From positions 43,512,844-43,576,843 of the forward strand of contig CM068370.1 of the NCBI GenBank assembly GCA_034769895.1: a DNA stretch of 64,000 nt, written 5' to 3'. The position numbers and the translations under genes were made by a program. Source of the DNA: Magicicada septendecula (Eukaryota > Arthropoda > Insecta > Hemiptera > Cicadidae). The notes under the pieces are model-generated. The model was not told where the DNA came from and searched no databases. It saw nothing but the letters and a program-made list of their open reading frames with translations. Shown piece by piece: positions 1-12,418 of this stretch. The first letter of the stretch is position 1. Each line of letters begins with the position of its first letter.

Positions 1-627
1 TCTAAAATTTATGTATGAAGCTTAACATTTTCCTTTAGTGTTGACACTATTAAAAGATAAACTATCATAACATGTAGCGGCTTGCATCTTTGTGTTGTTA
101 CAAAAATAGAAAAATAGCAGTAATTTTTCTTGAAACATTTTGTACTTTTATCTCAATGCGATTCGTAAATAAGATTTAATATTAATACTCTGGGTTTCAG
201 AAGATGTACACTTATGCCAGAAAGTACGGTTTTTACACACGCTATCAATAATTACAAAACATTAATTAGTAAATCCTAACCAGTTACCTTTTTAAACTTA
301 ACTAAGATTTAAAATTATTCCGAAAAATTGTGTGAATAACATCAATACAACAATCTTTATTATAGTCGTTTATTTTAATAATAATTTGTGATATAGACCT
401 ATAGGTGTCGCATAGAATAAGTAGTCGAGATATATGTAACTAGAATGAAGTGAATTTAAAATTAAGGCTATTCTTTTATGACAACCTACTGGGCTTTAAT
501 TACAGTTTATAAAAAATAATTAATCTGTCTCTGTTGTCCTTCGTAGCACAAGCTAAAATTAGTGTATATTAATACTCAAAGGTTCTTTTCGTGTTATTTA
601 TTATAAAGTATTTATTGATGTAATAGA
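1..627. other. AT-rich stretch, nothing recognised
   Basis: No ORF of note, no tandem repeat and no recognisable element end. It stops at the ATC-rich tail of the LINE fragment that follows. Confidence 0.6.
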
Positions 628-945
628 ATCATCATCATCACTTTCAAGGATTAAACCAAGGATGGTTTGTTCCGGTCTTAAATAGGCAAGGATTAGAGCT
701 GGTCACTCCAGCGCTTCCTCGGACGTCCCACACCTCTCCGTCCCCTCGGCTTATAGTTCCATAGTTGTTTGGGGATGCGGCAGTCATCCATTCGGCAAAG
801 ACGTTCTTACCAATTCAGTCGATAATAGGCGATCCTGTCGAGTATACTCAGAATATTCAGTTCCTGCAGTATATCTGTGCTTCGTCTATGATCATGGAGA
901 GTATAAATTCCCACGTGCCTGAGAAATCTTATTTTAGCCGCTTTG
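628..945 (-). pseudogene. LINE 3' fragment (RTE-like, family of the 45-48 kb copy)
   Basis: Read on the minus strand this matches the last ~300 bases of the LINE at 45.2-48.5 kb: the stretch coding for an R-x-DDCRIP-like motif and the GRRGVGRPR-like basic C-terminus, then the short 3' UTR. The element's 3' end faces left and finishes in an ATC repeat (GATGAT on the element strand), as is usual for RTE-type LINEs. The 5' side is cut off near 945, so this is a dead 5'-truncated insertion. A third copy lies at 51.5-52.0 kb. Confidence 0.8.
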
Positions 946-2680
946 TAATAGAATGTTTCTTTTAAATATTTGTTTATAACTGTACATAAATGGTATAAGT
1001 ATCTTTCCGTTTAATGTCGACTTTATATTCTTCAAACGACGAGTTGATCTTATCAGGATGAATGCGTGGATTGGTTACTCTGTCCGGTCTCAGGGTCGCT
1101 TTCGGCCGTGTAGATATTTCTCACGGGCACGGTTACATACGCTTTCACCGCGAATCGATACACTTAGGCCTCATTTATACTTCCAGGTGGCAGGTGATGG
1201 GTGGCAAGTGGTAAGCGACGGGTGACGTCACCCGCAGCTGTGGTACATTGTCGAGAATGGGTTTGTTTATACTACTGCGAAGTGACGTGTGACTCCTCGG
1301 TGACGCTACCTCTCACCACCTGTCGCTGTAGCTTGTCACAGATACAGGCGACGTCTCCCGCGATTTTTGGCATTAGCATGTGTTCTACCGTGTCGAAATA
1401 ATGACGTGCAGACAAAGCCTGCAATTTGGAATGATGCAGACCTGAATCACAAAAACATGGATGTGGTGGAGAAAAGTTGAAAGGAAATAGCACAGTTGAT
1501 GAACAAAGGCGAATACATGTTTTTTTACAGAAATTAAGAAAGTTAGAATTATTATTACATTTTATGTACTCTGAATATATAATTCCAGCAACTCTCTATA
1601 CTTATTAAAATATGTTTAATAAACAGATTTTGTAGCTATAAGCTAATAACCTTAATATCACGGAGTTTGGTGAGTTAACCTTATATAAATATTATCTACA
1701 AATTATTCGATGTATCGGTGTCTGTTAAATGTTTGTAATACATGAAAAATCACCTGTTTAAGAAAATAAAGTACATATTATTCAAAAGGTTATTGGTTGT
1801 TTTATTGCTGACTATAAGAACTAAGAAATATACGAGTTTTATTTAATTATTACATAACTTACTTTAATTTACCTTAGCTTTACGTAAAGCTTTTCAGGAG
1901 CCGTATTTGGTAAGTTACAAGTTCTCTTCCACCTAAGTTTTTCTTCTACCGTTGCTAAAATGAAGTCGAAAGTATCAGTAGACGTTGTCATGTTGATGTT
2001 GTTCTCTCAGTAACACTACAAATTATGTAACTTGTGTTTGCCGCGACTGGCAGACCAAACGTCTAATACCAGAGCGGCGTTCACACATTATCGATTCCTA
2101 AGAAAGACTGGTCTATCATATCACTTCAAAATCACTTGATCGACTGAATTTTTGTAATTTCATTATTTTTTCGGTAACACCTACATATAATTTCCCTTCA
2201 TATAGTAAGTTTCCTGTTCAACCACTGAAAATAATCACACTCCTGCTGCATTTTTGACTCACATTATGCTGACTTCCAATACACCTTACGCCGAACAGAT
2301 AACAGCATTAGACGATTTGTGAAATTACAGTATCGAAGAATAAATAAACAACGCTCACGCCTAAACACTAATACCGCACTCAACTCTTTGTAAAATTATT
2401 TGTAGAACTGACTGGCTGTCTCGGTTTAGGCAAGGATAACACCAGTAAAGATTACGTGAGCAGTAAATTAGACTAGACCGTCCAAGCATTTGCAATATTA
2501 TAAATGATAATGAAACGTCTTTGTATTACAGTATTGTAGAGTGCTCTGGATAATTACGGATAATTACGCATTGTAATTTTTTAAATGTTTATTTAATATC
2601 TTTACAAATAAACTTGTATGGTTTATGTAAGAAATCTCCAATTATGTTCATGATAATATTACTCTTCTATATGTATAAGA
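946..2680. other. Non-coding, possible DNA-transposon end at ~1165-1420
   Basis: Mostly AT-rich with no coding sequence. At 1165-1345 the base composition rises in G+C, with repeated GTGGCAGGTG/GTGGCAAGTG-like words and a GGCCTCATTTATACTT-like start that resembles PIF/Harbinger ends. No matching inverted partner was found, so this is only a suggestion. Confidence 0.3.
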
Positions 2681-2682
2681 TT

Positions 2683-3345
2683 ACAGGGAAGAGTAATATT
2701 ATAAGTGGAAAAGGGCAAACATAAAGATAGGGTAAGACAAAATACAACAGGTGGAGTTGTTTAAATATCTTGGAAGCTTGATAAGTGACGATATGCCCTG
2801 CACTCGTGAAATTAGAGCAAGAATTGCTATAGCGAAAGAGCCATTTAATGGGAAGAAAAGACTGTTGTGTAATAAAATTGATAAGAATTTAAGAAAAATA
2901 TTAGTCAAATGTTATGTGTGGAGCGTTGCTTTATATGGTACAGAGACATGGACACTGAGGAAAGAGGATGAGAAAAGATTAGAAGCATTTAAGGTGTGGA
3001 TTTGGCGAGCAATGGAAAAAGTGAGGTGGGTTGATAAAGTAAGGAATGATGAAGTTTTAAGAAAAATAGGGAAAGAGAGAAGAATCCTGAAGGTAATAGA
3101 AAATAGGAAAAGGAATTGGTTGGGTCATTATTTGAGAAGAGACTGCTTGCTTACAGCTGCCATGGAGGGTGTCATAGAAGTAGAAAAAGGAAGACGGCGT
3201 AGAAGAATGAAGTTAATAGATAGCATTAAAATCAGAGGGTGTTACGAAGAAACAAAAAGACTGGCATGCTATAGGACAATTTGGAGAGCTCTTACCATTT
3301 GAAGACCTGCCTTAAGGCAGAACACCAAATAAAAAAAATAAAAAA
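2683..3345 (+). pseudogene. LINE reverse transcriptase C-terminal fragment (RTE-like)
   Basis: Open for 183 codons at 2751-3302. The protein has FKYLGSLIS, then VALYGTETWTL, LEAFKVWIWRAMEKVRW and RKRNWLGHYLRRD, the usual series downstream of the reverse transcriptase palm and thumb in RTE-type LINEs of insects. The catalytic FADD box lies further upstream and is absent, so the copy is 5'-truncated. After the stop comes a short 3' UTR with a CCTGCCTTAAGGCAG hairpin and an A-rich tail with AATAAA near 3329. It is a different family from the 45-48 kb LINE. The call as a LINE remnant is firm; the clade name is less so. Confidence 0.88.
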
Positions 3346-3439
3346 TGTATAAGATTTATGTAAAAACAAGATACGTATAAAATTGATATCTGTTTAATAA
3401 CATGCATTTGATGTGACATAAACAGGTAAGGAACTTTCT

Positions 3440-3442
<3 letters not shown>

Positions 3443-3481
<39 letters not shown>
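3443..3481. repeat. (CA)n microsatellite
   Basis: About 19 perfect CA units shortly after the LINE tail. Confidence 0.97.
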
Positions 3482-3483
<2 letters not shown>

Positions 3484-3883
3484 GTATATACATACAAACA
3501 TTTATTCAGGAATGTAATGGAGGAGTTATGCCTGATTCGTTAATAAAATTGGCAGAGTTCTAGTTAAAAAAAAAGAAATTAGTGTTTATAAAATATGCTA
3601 CAAAAACTGCATATGGTATTGGAAACACATTCCATTATATTTGTATATGTATTTCGATATAGTTTACGTCACTGTAGGACCTGTCACTCTAAATAAAAGT
3701 GTAGAGGAGAAAAATTAATTCTGTTAAGTAGTATAATTGGAAGGCACTTTACTGAGTTGAGTGTCAGTCGTTTGGTCGAACCTTCTAAATTATTAAGCTT
3801 CACAGAGTTTAGGACGGTCTTCAAATATTTATAACTCTTCTCCAGTAGTTGTACATGCACTACGTTTAGATATTTAAGATGTT

Positions 3884-4760
3884 TTTTAAATATATATAGC
3901 CGTCAAGGAATATCCATTGTCTTGATTACGTGTCGTTCGTAGAATTTTTAAATATATATAGCCGTCAAGGAATATCCATTGTCTTGATTACGTGTCGTTC
4001 GTAGAATTTTTAAATACATATATATAGCCGTCAAGGAATATCCACTGTCTTGATTACGTGTCGTTCGTAGAATTTTTAAATATATATAGCCGTCAAGGAA
4101 TATCCATTGTCTTGATTACGTATCGTTCGTAGAATTTTTAAATATATATAGCCGTTAAGGAATATCCATTGTCTTGATTACGTGTCGTTCGTAGAATTTT
4201 TAAATATATATAGCCATCAAGGAATATCCATTGTCTTGATTACGTGTCGTTCGTAGAATTTTTAAATATATATAGCCGTCAAGGAATATCCATTGTCTTG
4301 ATTACGTGTCGTTCGTAGAATTTTTAAATATATATAGCCGTCAAGGAATATCCATTGTCTTGATTACGTGTCGTTCGTAGAATTTTTAAATACATATATA
4401 TAGCCGTCAAGGAATATCCATTGTCTTGATTACGTGTCGTTCGTAGAATTTTTAAATATATATAGCCGTCAAAGAATATCCATTGTCTTGATTACGTATC
4501 GTTCGTAGAATTTTTAAATATATATAGCCGTTAAGGAATATCCATTGTCTTGATTACGTGTCGTTCGTAGAATTTTTAAATATATATAGCCATCAAGGAA
4601 TATCCATTGTCTTGATTACGTGTCGTTCGTAGAATTTTTAAATATATATAGCCGTCAAGGAATATCCATTTTCTTGATTACGTGTCGTTCGTAGAATTTT
4701 TAAATATATATAGCCGTCAAGGAATATCCATTGTCTTGATTACGTGTCGTTCGTAGAATA
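3884..4760. repeat. 62-bp minisatellite, 14 units, with a 6-unit super-repeat
   Basis: Fourteen head-to-tail copies of a unit containing GCCGTCAAGGAATATCC and GATTACGTGTCGTTCGTAG. The GCC anchor occurs at 3899, 3961, 4027, 4089, 4151, 4213, 4275, 4337, 4403, 4465, 4527, 4589, 4651 and 4713. Spacing is 62, except 66 before 4027 and before 4403, where ACAT is inserted. Variant units (the 66-bp form, GCCGTTAAGG and GCCATCAAGG) recur 376 bases apart, so six units were duplicated as a block. Confidence 0.97.
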
Positions 4761-5450
4761 ACCTCAACTAATAGTAGAAATGTGATTATGTATTGTGATC
4801 CTACTAGTTGTAGTGAAACTGTTAATTTAGAGATTTTTTCCTTATGGTAAAAGTCAGTAGACATCAGAGATATTAAAACAGTCATAAAACTTGTCAATGG
4901 GGTATTTATACTAAAACTGCACAATCCTACTATTTTTCTTATGTCTTATTGTTTACGTTATGTCTTAGGTTATATAAACTTCGTGAGGTTATAAGGTAAA
5001 ACTTTTACGTTTTTACCCATAAAAAGGTTTGTGTTCCGAGTCGGTAGTAAAATAATTAAACCCTTTTGAATCTCTACCTCCAAGATGTTGTGTATACCTT
5101 AGGCCCAATTTACGTATGGAGCGTTACCAGCTACCTCCGGAACTCACTGTGCAACCGGAGCATCTGACTCTGTATTCGTAAACTTCCAGCGCTACCACTA
5201 TTCATGATGAAAGTTCTGCAGATTTCCTGAAAGACCGAGTAACCAATTCTAACTTCATCCAGGTTATTAACATCTAGAATGTTCGCGGTTACTACAAAAG
5301 TCTAAGTGCATGCATCACCACGTCAGTTTTTGTGATAGCAAAAGTGGGAAAAGTGTACTCTTTTAATTGTAGTGTTACATTGTTATTTATCAATTGAGTG
5401 AGTTCCGTTAATAAAAACATGTGAAAGGAAAAAATTAGATGACGGTAAGG
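4761..5450. other. Non-coding stretch with a G run at its end
   Basis: No coding sequence recognised. At 5100-5180 there is a G+C-richer patch (TAGGCCCAATTTACG...) that could be a DNA-transposon end. A run of 12 G at 5455-5466 precedes the Mutator-like remnant. Confidence 0.45.
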
Positions 5451-5469
5451 TTTTGGGGGGGGGGGGAAT

Positions 5470-6116
5470 AGATTGACAGATTCTCAAACAGATAAGTTAC
5501 AAAATTATTATGGATTGGGTATCAGAAGGGGAGTCTCTAGTGTACAGGAAATGAAAACATATTTGGGCAACCTATTTTTACAAACTGTCTTCAGATGAAA
5601 ATCGGCAGCATGCTTTATGCCCCATAGGAGCCGATTCGTGGTGCAGTTATAATAAGGCTCAGCACTTGAAACTTTCTCACCAACACAAAAGAAGCATACC
5701 AGAGCATGTTGTGGTGGTGATAAAGAGGATTTATAGTGATTTAGCAAATCCAGAAGTTTTGAAGAAATGTCTGCACGAGCGTACCCAAAATCCAAACGAA
5801 AGTTTTAACAAAGTCGTTTGGTCCAAAATCCCAAAACTAACATTTGTTAGGCTTACAAAATTAAAACTAAGTGTGCATGACGCTATTTTAAGTTTCAGTG
5901 ATGTGTACTATAGTAAGGCAATTAGGGCTGAAGCTGTGTAAAAGGTCTGTTGATGCTCTACGCAGTTTTGATGTTCTCCGGTTAAAAAAAGCTGAAAAGG
6001 CTACTACAGAAATGACTAAAGAGGCTAGACAAAAGAGAAGAGCCAAGAGGAAACTCCTAGAAGACCAAGAGTTGAAAAATGATGACCCAGATTATGGAGC
6101 AGGGCTATTTTAACAA
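5470..6116 (+). pseudogene. Mutator-like (MULE) transposase, C-terminal remnant, frameshifted
   Basis: Three frames join into one protein like the C-terminal half of the arthropod Mutator-like transposase family. The first (~5470-5560) holds LQNYYGLGIRR. The second (~5560-5905) holds SSDENRQHALCPIGADSWC, then KRSIPEHV and CLHERTQNPNESFN, the most telling signature. The third (5898-6113) is lysine- and arginine-rich and ends in DPDYGAGLF. Breaks near 5560 and 5905 make it a pseudogene, and the N-terminal part with most catalytic residues is missing. No long terminal inverted repeats were found around it. The family name rests on memory of conserved words, not on a search. Confidence 0.75.
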
Positions 6117-9100
6117 TATATGGTAAGTCAAACTTTAACGCTCGTTTTCCGAAAAACCTTTTTTTTAAGAATAGGTACAGTTTTCTCAGGAAAGGTTAAA
6201 GGTAAATGCTTGAAATTTTTTGTACACACAATAGACAGTACGGCAAACTTATTGTATTAGGATTATTACCATAGACACCCTCACGTCTCTAAAACAAAAC
6301 TTTATTCAGAAAAAATAAAATATTTGTATTGAAATGTTTAAATATATATATTTTCTAAACGTCTTGTCATGAGACAATAATTCTACTATCAGATATTTAC
6401 TAGGAGCCGTAGAAGACACTGTTAAAATTTTATAGATCTTGTGGTACTGGTTCCAGAGTAAAATGTACCTAAACGTTGCTGTTTTTACATGGGCGGAATA
6501 GGAGCCTCCCGCTCCCCCTTAACTGTGTGCATACAGTGTATACTGGATAAATATTGTAATAAGACGAAATCGTGGTGTATTTGTTCTTTGTCAATGGTGT
6601 TGAGATTGCACCTAATTTATCGTCTCAAACGTTGTTCGCCAATTTGTAATATGACGATGTTTATTTTATATTTATTATAGGGTCTTGTTGTTCGTTTATT
6701 ATTATTTCTGAAAGCTCGTTTTTTATTATTAAGTTGTGGGTTAGTGATTTATTCCACCCAATTAAACCTACTGTTGAATCCGGTAATGAATAAATCGGTT
6801 ACTTACTCTCTTCATCGTCGTTTAATTGTTTCAGTTTATTTGGTTTAAAATGTTTTTTAATTCACTTTCTTGAGTTGATTCTCAGGAAGTTCCGTTGACT
6901 CTTCGATTATCAGCTGTAGTGAGTTGATCAGTAAGGTTCCGCCTATACACTAACATAAACATACATAGACATGATATTTACTATAATTTATAATGTATAG
7001 CTATGTATTGGATGGTGCGGTTGGTAAAAATCATTCCATTTGAATGTCCGCTCTTGAAGTCTGGTACCAATCGTCTCGGATTTCTCACTAAGCTGTATGT
7101 ACTGTTTACAATAAAAGTCAACTCTTTTATAGGTTCATATAACAATAGTGGTTTATTCAACTCTAGAACAATTAATATTTGATACAAGAAAATAGTTTAT
7201 CTTCCTTTTGTTTAACAATTAAAATAGAACATGGACTCTAAAACATTTAAAATTCTCAGGTTGGTATGACTGCATTTGGCTAGTTGAATATTTTTCATTA
7301 CTAAACAAATAGGTTATAATGTTTTATAAAATTTGTAATAGTAGTAGTGGTAGTAGGTTCTTTGAGTCTGCAAAATACACATATCTAAATAAAAAGTACT
7401 ACTGTAATAATAAGTAGACAAAACATAAAATCATTGATGGTTAACTTGAAATAATATAAAATATGAACAACTGTTCATGGTTAATCATTGAAGTTAATAC
7501 AGGTTCGTGTAACCTGGTTTGTTTAAAATTTATTAGTTATTTTTCATTGTTGCTTTAATTACTTAATATGTGACAATAATTATTTAGATTCAGTGTCATG
7601 GTTCTGAATCATCTCCTAGATTGGATGTACATAACACAGGTACATGTAATTCATTTGATACATTTAGGTTAACCTCTTGTGTAACTCTAAGTTTAATTAT
7701 TAAAATTAAATATAAACATTCTTAACTTCCTAATGGTTAGGGTACAGTTTCCCTTCATTGGTTATACAATGTCTTTGCTTATGCTAATACATTAGAATCA
7801 TATAAATAGTTAAAATTGTCGTTACTGAAAGCGTTAAATTTTTTCATTGTTTATCTATATTTCTAAGTTCCCTTCCTTTTGGAATTGGGCAATTTATAAA
7901 TTAATTGAAATTAATTCGATTCGCTACTAGCGTTCTTTTACTTATATATTACTTGACAAGCATAGTATAATAGTTATTGGTATTGATACTTGCGTAACTG
8001 GTCGTTCGTAGGATTTACACTTTTCCTAATTTTTGCAATTAATTAAAATTCTTTAATTAATTAATTAATTTTAATAATAGCACTGCACTCACTCCTATGC
8101 TCATATACTCCGAATTAGTTCACTTGGAATATACTGCACTATCTTCTTCTGTTATCATAACCTCCACACACGGTTTGAGGTTAGTGCGTGTGCTTACAGC
8201 TGTTCGCTGTCAAAAGCACGTTTTTCTGGACGATCGACGAGAGTGTAGTTGCTCTCGTTGCTGGTGAAAAACTGTCTCTGGTTCCTCTGTCGGAATGATG
8301 CACTTCGTATTTTTTATAGGTTCTGATTGGTTAATAGTTTTTAATTCGTCTAATCTCGGCGGGCTTCGTTAAAATAGACGCTTAAAATCGCGTCAGTCGC
8401 TGGTTTTGAGATTATGAATCCGTGGTCCACAGACCCAAGCGCAAGGGCTCAGCACTTTTCAATTATTTTTATAAGTCAAAAATATCTTAATTATAACTGC
8501 ACTGACGTTATTTTTATTAAACTTATCGTTTATATTTTTTAATGACGAGTATTTTGAATCCCCTCATCATATATTTCGGATTCGGGGTTGCTGAAATCGC
8601 ACTTGGTATAAATACATAGTGTCCATTAAGCTATTAAATATTTTCAATACATTGTTTTTATTCCATATTTGATGGTAATAACGTATCCTTATCTTACTAT
8701 TCACTTTTCCCTTAAAACTATGCATTAATAATTACACTATGTCTGTTTTCATAGGTTTAATTCTAAGTCTATGGTTATACATATTGTTTATTACTTATAT
8801 TATACTAATGTTAATATTTAATTACCTTCTAATAGTGCCTATTTACACTTTATTGGTTTTAGTCACTACTGATAGCGTCCCTTTTCCTTATATCATAGGT
8901 TTATTGCCTTAATTATGGTTTTCCATGTATGTTTACCATACTTCAAGGAGTTACATTATTATATGCTTAATACTCTTTCCATATTATTTTATTGTTGTTT
9001 AAATGACTCTTATAATGGTTTTAATAACATTGTTCTCAATGTTCAGCAGTTCATTCTGCATTTATACTGGTTGTTATCTTGGCTTAGATGTTATTAAGAT

Positions 9101-9880
9101 TAGTTGCAGCTAGTTGTTAATATAGTTTTGTTGTTATTATCGTTATTATTATTATTTAGGTAGTTATATTTATTGAATTTATTCAATTGAACGGTATTCT
9201 CTCTCACTCAAAGTTGTCAGTTGAGTTACTACTCTTATATAATAAGTTTACAACATGATTTGGTTGCATCAGGCATCTTTGCTATAACAAGCATATAGTT
9301 ATATTGGATTACATTAATATAGCTTTTATATTTACTCATTACATCATCTGTTGTATACAGAATGTTCCTTATATCATCTAGTTACTCCACATTATAATAC
9401 ATTTTGGTTTGATATTATTTTGGCTTTGTTTTTCTTCAGTTTTAGTGAAAACTGGTTGCCCAGATTAGGTTATGTTGCATACTAGGTAAGCAGTAATGTG
9501 TTGCTGCTGGATTTGTACCTCTGCATTATATCTGATTGATTTGCTTTCATGTAATGTTGGTACATTTGTTGTGAGTTATTAGAGTACCTTTTGTTTACTT
9601 TTTATTGTCTTAATTAGTGTTAATTAGTGGGTTTTTTCTAACATCAATTCCACTGTATTACTGGTTATTTATATTTTTGACATAGTCTTCTTTTTATGTC
9701 AGTACATCATTTAGCTAAAATAAACTCATTCTAGTCTCATTCATTTTCTTGGTTATCTTTATTTACAATAAGTCCTTATTGATTACAGTTTATTTTACAT
9801 GGACAAGGAATGTATTCATTAACTGAGTTGTGGTCAGTGTTGACTTTACCATACAGCTTAGGGATTTATATCATGTAATT
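6117..9880. other. Long AT-rich gene-free stretch
   Basis: About 3.8 kb with no supported coding sequence; the short ORFs here have AT-driven composition. A G+C-richer island lies at 8160-8470 and could be a regulatory or LTR-like segment, but no repeat partner was seen. 8040-8075 is an AATT-rich run with local self-complementarity. Confidence 0.55.
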
Positions 9881-10260
9881 AATTAACATTTCTTCTTTCT
9901 TCTTGTACCATTATTCCTTCATAGGTTTATGTTAGTTCGTTATATTTCATTTTATTTCCCTTTTTGTGTCTGGTCTGGATATCTTTCTTCTTTTCTTCAC
10001 TGATCTCTTTCTCACTCTTAGTTATTTTATACATGATGTTGTTTTCACTTGTTTCCTTCTCATTGTTTCTTCTTTCTTCTTTCTTGAAGTCGTTATCGTT
10101 GTTTTCTTCTCACTGACTCTTCTTTCTTAATGAAATAGTCATCGTTGTGTCCTTCTCACTGATTCTTCTTTCTTCTTTTGGTTCCATTGTGTCCTTCTCA
10201 CTGATCTATTAGGTAAGGTATGTAAGTCGTCTCATTGTTAGTCTTCTTTTCTTCTTTATC
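9880..10260. repeat. Pyrimidine-rich imperfect repeat
   Basis: TTCTTCTTTCTT and CTTCTCACTGA words recur irregularly on this strand, giving strong C+T bias. It looks like a decayed tandem array with no single clean period. Confidence 0.55.
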
Positions 10261-10436
10261 AGTACATTTACTAGTAATTCCTTTTTTATTATAATTCACT
10301 TGGTTTAACATATGATACTTTCTCCTTCTTTATCCATAGTGGTATGCTTGACCTTTTATGTATTCTTAATAGTAGTGGCTTTCAAATTATTTTTTGGTAC
10401 GTTGGTGTATGTAGTGTCATATATACCATTACAATA

Positions 10437-11286
10437 TCTATATCTATAAAAATGAATGTTTGTTTCTTTCTTTGTCCCGTATGCGTTCCTATACCATTCA
10501 TCCGATTGCGATGAAACTTCGGTGAGTTATTGTGCGCACGCCCGCGAAGGTTTATGAATTTTTTTCGATGGGGTCCTTTGGGGGGTTCTTGGGGTCTTCC
10601 ACATCTCCTCCTAAACCACTGGACCGATTTCAACCAAACGTGGCACAAATATTTTACGCAACGGGAGAACCAACATAGGATAGGTGTTTTTTTCGACGGG
10701 GTCCATTGGGGGGTCCTTTGGGGTCTTCCACATCTCCTCCTAAACCACTGGACCGATTTCAACCAAACTTGGCACAAAAATTTTACGCAACGGGAGAACC
10801 AACATAGGATATGTGTTTTTTCGATATGATCCTTCGGGGGTCCTTTGGGGTCTTTCACATCTCCTCCTAAACTACTGGACCGATTTCAACCAAACTTGGC
10901 ACAAATATTTTACGCAAAGGGAGAACCAACATAGGATAGGTGTTTTTTCAATGGGGTTCTTTTGGGGGTTCTTTGGGGTCTTCCACATCTCCTCCTAAAC
11001 CACTGGACCGATTTCAACCAAACTTGGCACAAATATTTTACGCAACGGGAGAACCAACATAGGACAGGTGTTTTTTTCGATACGATCCTCTGGGGGGGTC
11101 CTTTGGAGTCTTAAAAACTAACTTATTAGATCTGGTTACTATGGCAACCCAATGGAATAGATTCTGTTCTAAATATATTATCGCATTAAATTGAAGACCA
11201 CGCGAACGAAGTCTTTATATATTATATATATACAAACACTTTCTTTCTTTGAGTGGCATTGCAACGCATGCCGGGTACTCGCTAGT
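10437..11286 (+). mobile_element. Helitron-like non-autonomous element
   Basis: The left end starts with TC (TCTATATCTATAAAAATG), a start seen on many insect Helitron-like repeats. The right end is CTAGT (CTRRT type), preceded by a hairpin GGCAT...ATGCC at about 11253-11271, so the hairpin lies some 10 bases from the end as in Helitrons. It appears to sit between A and T. There are no terminal inverted repeats and no coding sequence. The interior is a 128-bp minisatellite. The classification is inferred from end structure only. Confidence 0.6.
10560..11115 (+). repeat. ~128-bp minisatellite inside the Helitron-like element
   Basis: Four full units and a partial one. The anchor CTAAACCACTGGACCG occurs near 10611, 10740, 10867 and 10995, with periods 129, 127 and 128. 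Each unit also has CGATTTCAACCAAAC, GGGAGAACCAACATAGGA and a G-rich block. Open frames across this stretch are by-products of the repeat, not genes. Confidence 0.93.
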
Positions 11287-11369
11287 TTCTTATAAGTTTT
11301 GTTATGAATACCGATTTCCCTGGCTTTTAGTGATTTTAAATATTGACAAATTCTTTTACAAAGACCCAA

Positions 11370-11690
11370 AGGCAGATGCAGGCTAGTGAAATGAGATTTT
11401 TACTCATTGGGATTATTAGGAGTATCACGGAGGGACCAGCTAAGAAATGATGATATAAGGAACATCTTTGGAATGTACAACCTAAACAAAAGGATAAAGC
11501 AGTACAGACAGGATCGGACAGACCATGTTGAAAGGATGCATAAGAACAGGATGCCAAAACAAATTTTGGTTTATAATCCGAAAGGACGGCGGAATATTGG
11601 AAGACCTAGGAAAAGATGGTCGGACTAAAGAGTGCGCAACGGATCGAAAGGTCCACAGTCTGAAGAAGAAGAAGACGAAGAAGACAAAAT
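11370..11690 (+). pseudogene. LINE 3' fragment (RTE-like)
   Basis: Carries the LINE C-terminal series: ASEMRFL (11382 on, another frame), then NDDIRNIFGM, KRIKQYRQ, HVERMHKNRMPKQIL and KGRRNIGRPRKRWSD just before a stop at 11626-11628. A short 3' UTR runs into GAAGAAGAAGACGAAGAAGAC. It is 5'-truncated, with at least one frameshift near 11405. It belongs to the same broad group as the LINE tails at 13.86, 48.1, 49.7 and 51.6 kb but is a separate family. Confidence 0.82.
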
Positions 11691-12418
11691 CGTTTTCGAT
11701 AAATTTAGACCTCTACCATATGCCAATACTGTACATTTCCAAATCTCTGTGCTACAGAGACTTTAATCTTTAAAACAACGGAATAAATATATTTTATACG
11801 CAAAAATCTCGGAGTAACGAAAATCAATAAGCGGAAACCACACAAGCTCATAACTTCATTCTTGTCAGCACAACGTTGTCATAAATTATCCATCTTGTCG
11901 TGTACGCTGTTTATTACAGCTAAAATAAGGGCTAGTCGAAGCATTAAAGCGCGATCATTCCGCCGTAATGGTAGACTAATTCATTACATCAGATTACCCG
12001 CGTTTCTCTGCTTTTTATTGCCGCGCTCCCTTTAGACTGACATTACGGCGTTTTGTGGTTTGCTTCTGATGTAACGTCTTGTTTTACGACTCTGAATTAC
12101 CTCGTAATACTGATGTTTCCACTTCGCCGAAGTCCTGCTTCTCAGGATAAACAATCTGTAATATCCTTCCTTATAAAGATATTATACACTCGATGCGTCT
12201 CTGAGTTAGTCATACTTATGTGATTTCCTTGTTATAATATTGTTAATTTTTTTTATTAAAGATTACATCTAATTGGTAAAAAAAATTACAGATTTCACAA
12301 CTAATGTAAACTTAAAGATATTGAAAATGAATAACTGACGTTCCAAAAATAAAGACACATTATATCTTATATAGTTTTCCTTCATTCATACAAATACATA
12401 GAGTTATATGAACATATA
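11691..12418. other. Non-coding stretch, nothing recognised
   Basis: No coding sequence, tandem repeat or element end could be recognised. Confidence 0.5.

Noticed and set aside
10382..10998. Overlapping ORFs on both strands with W- and P-rich repeats
   Set aside because: They follow the 128-bp minisatellite exactly, and no protein family was recognised.
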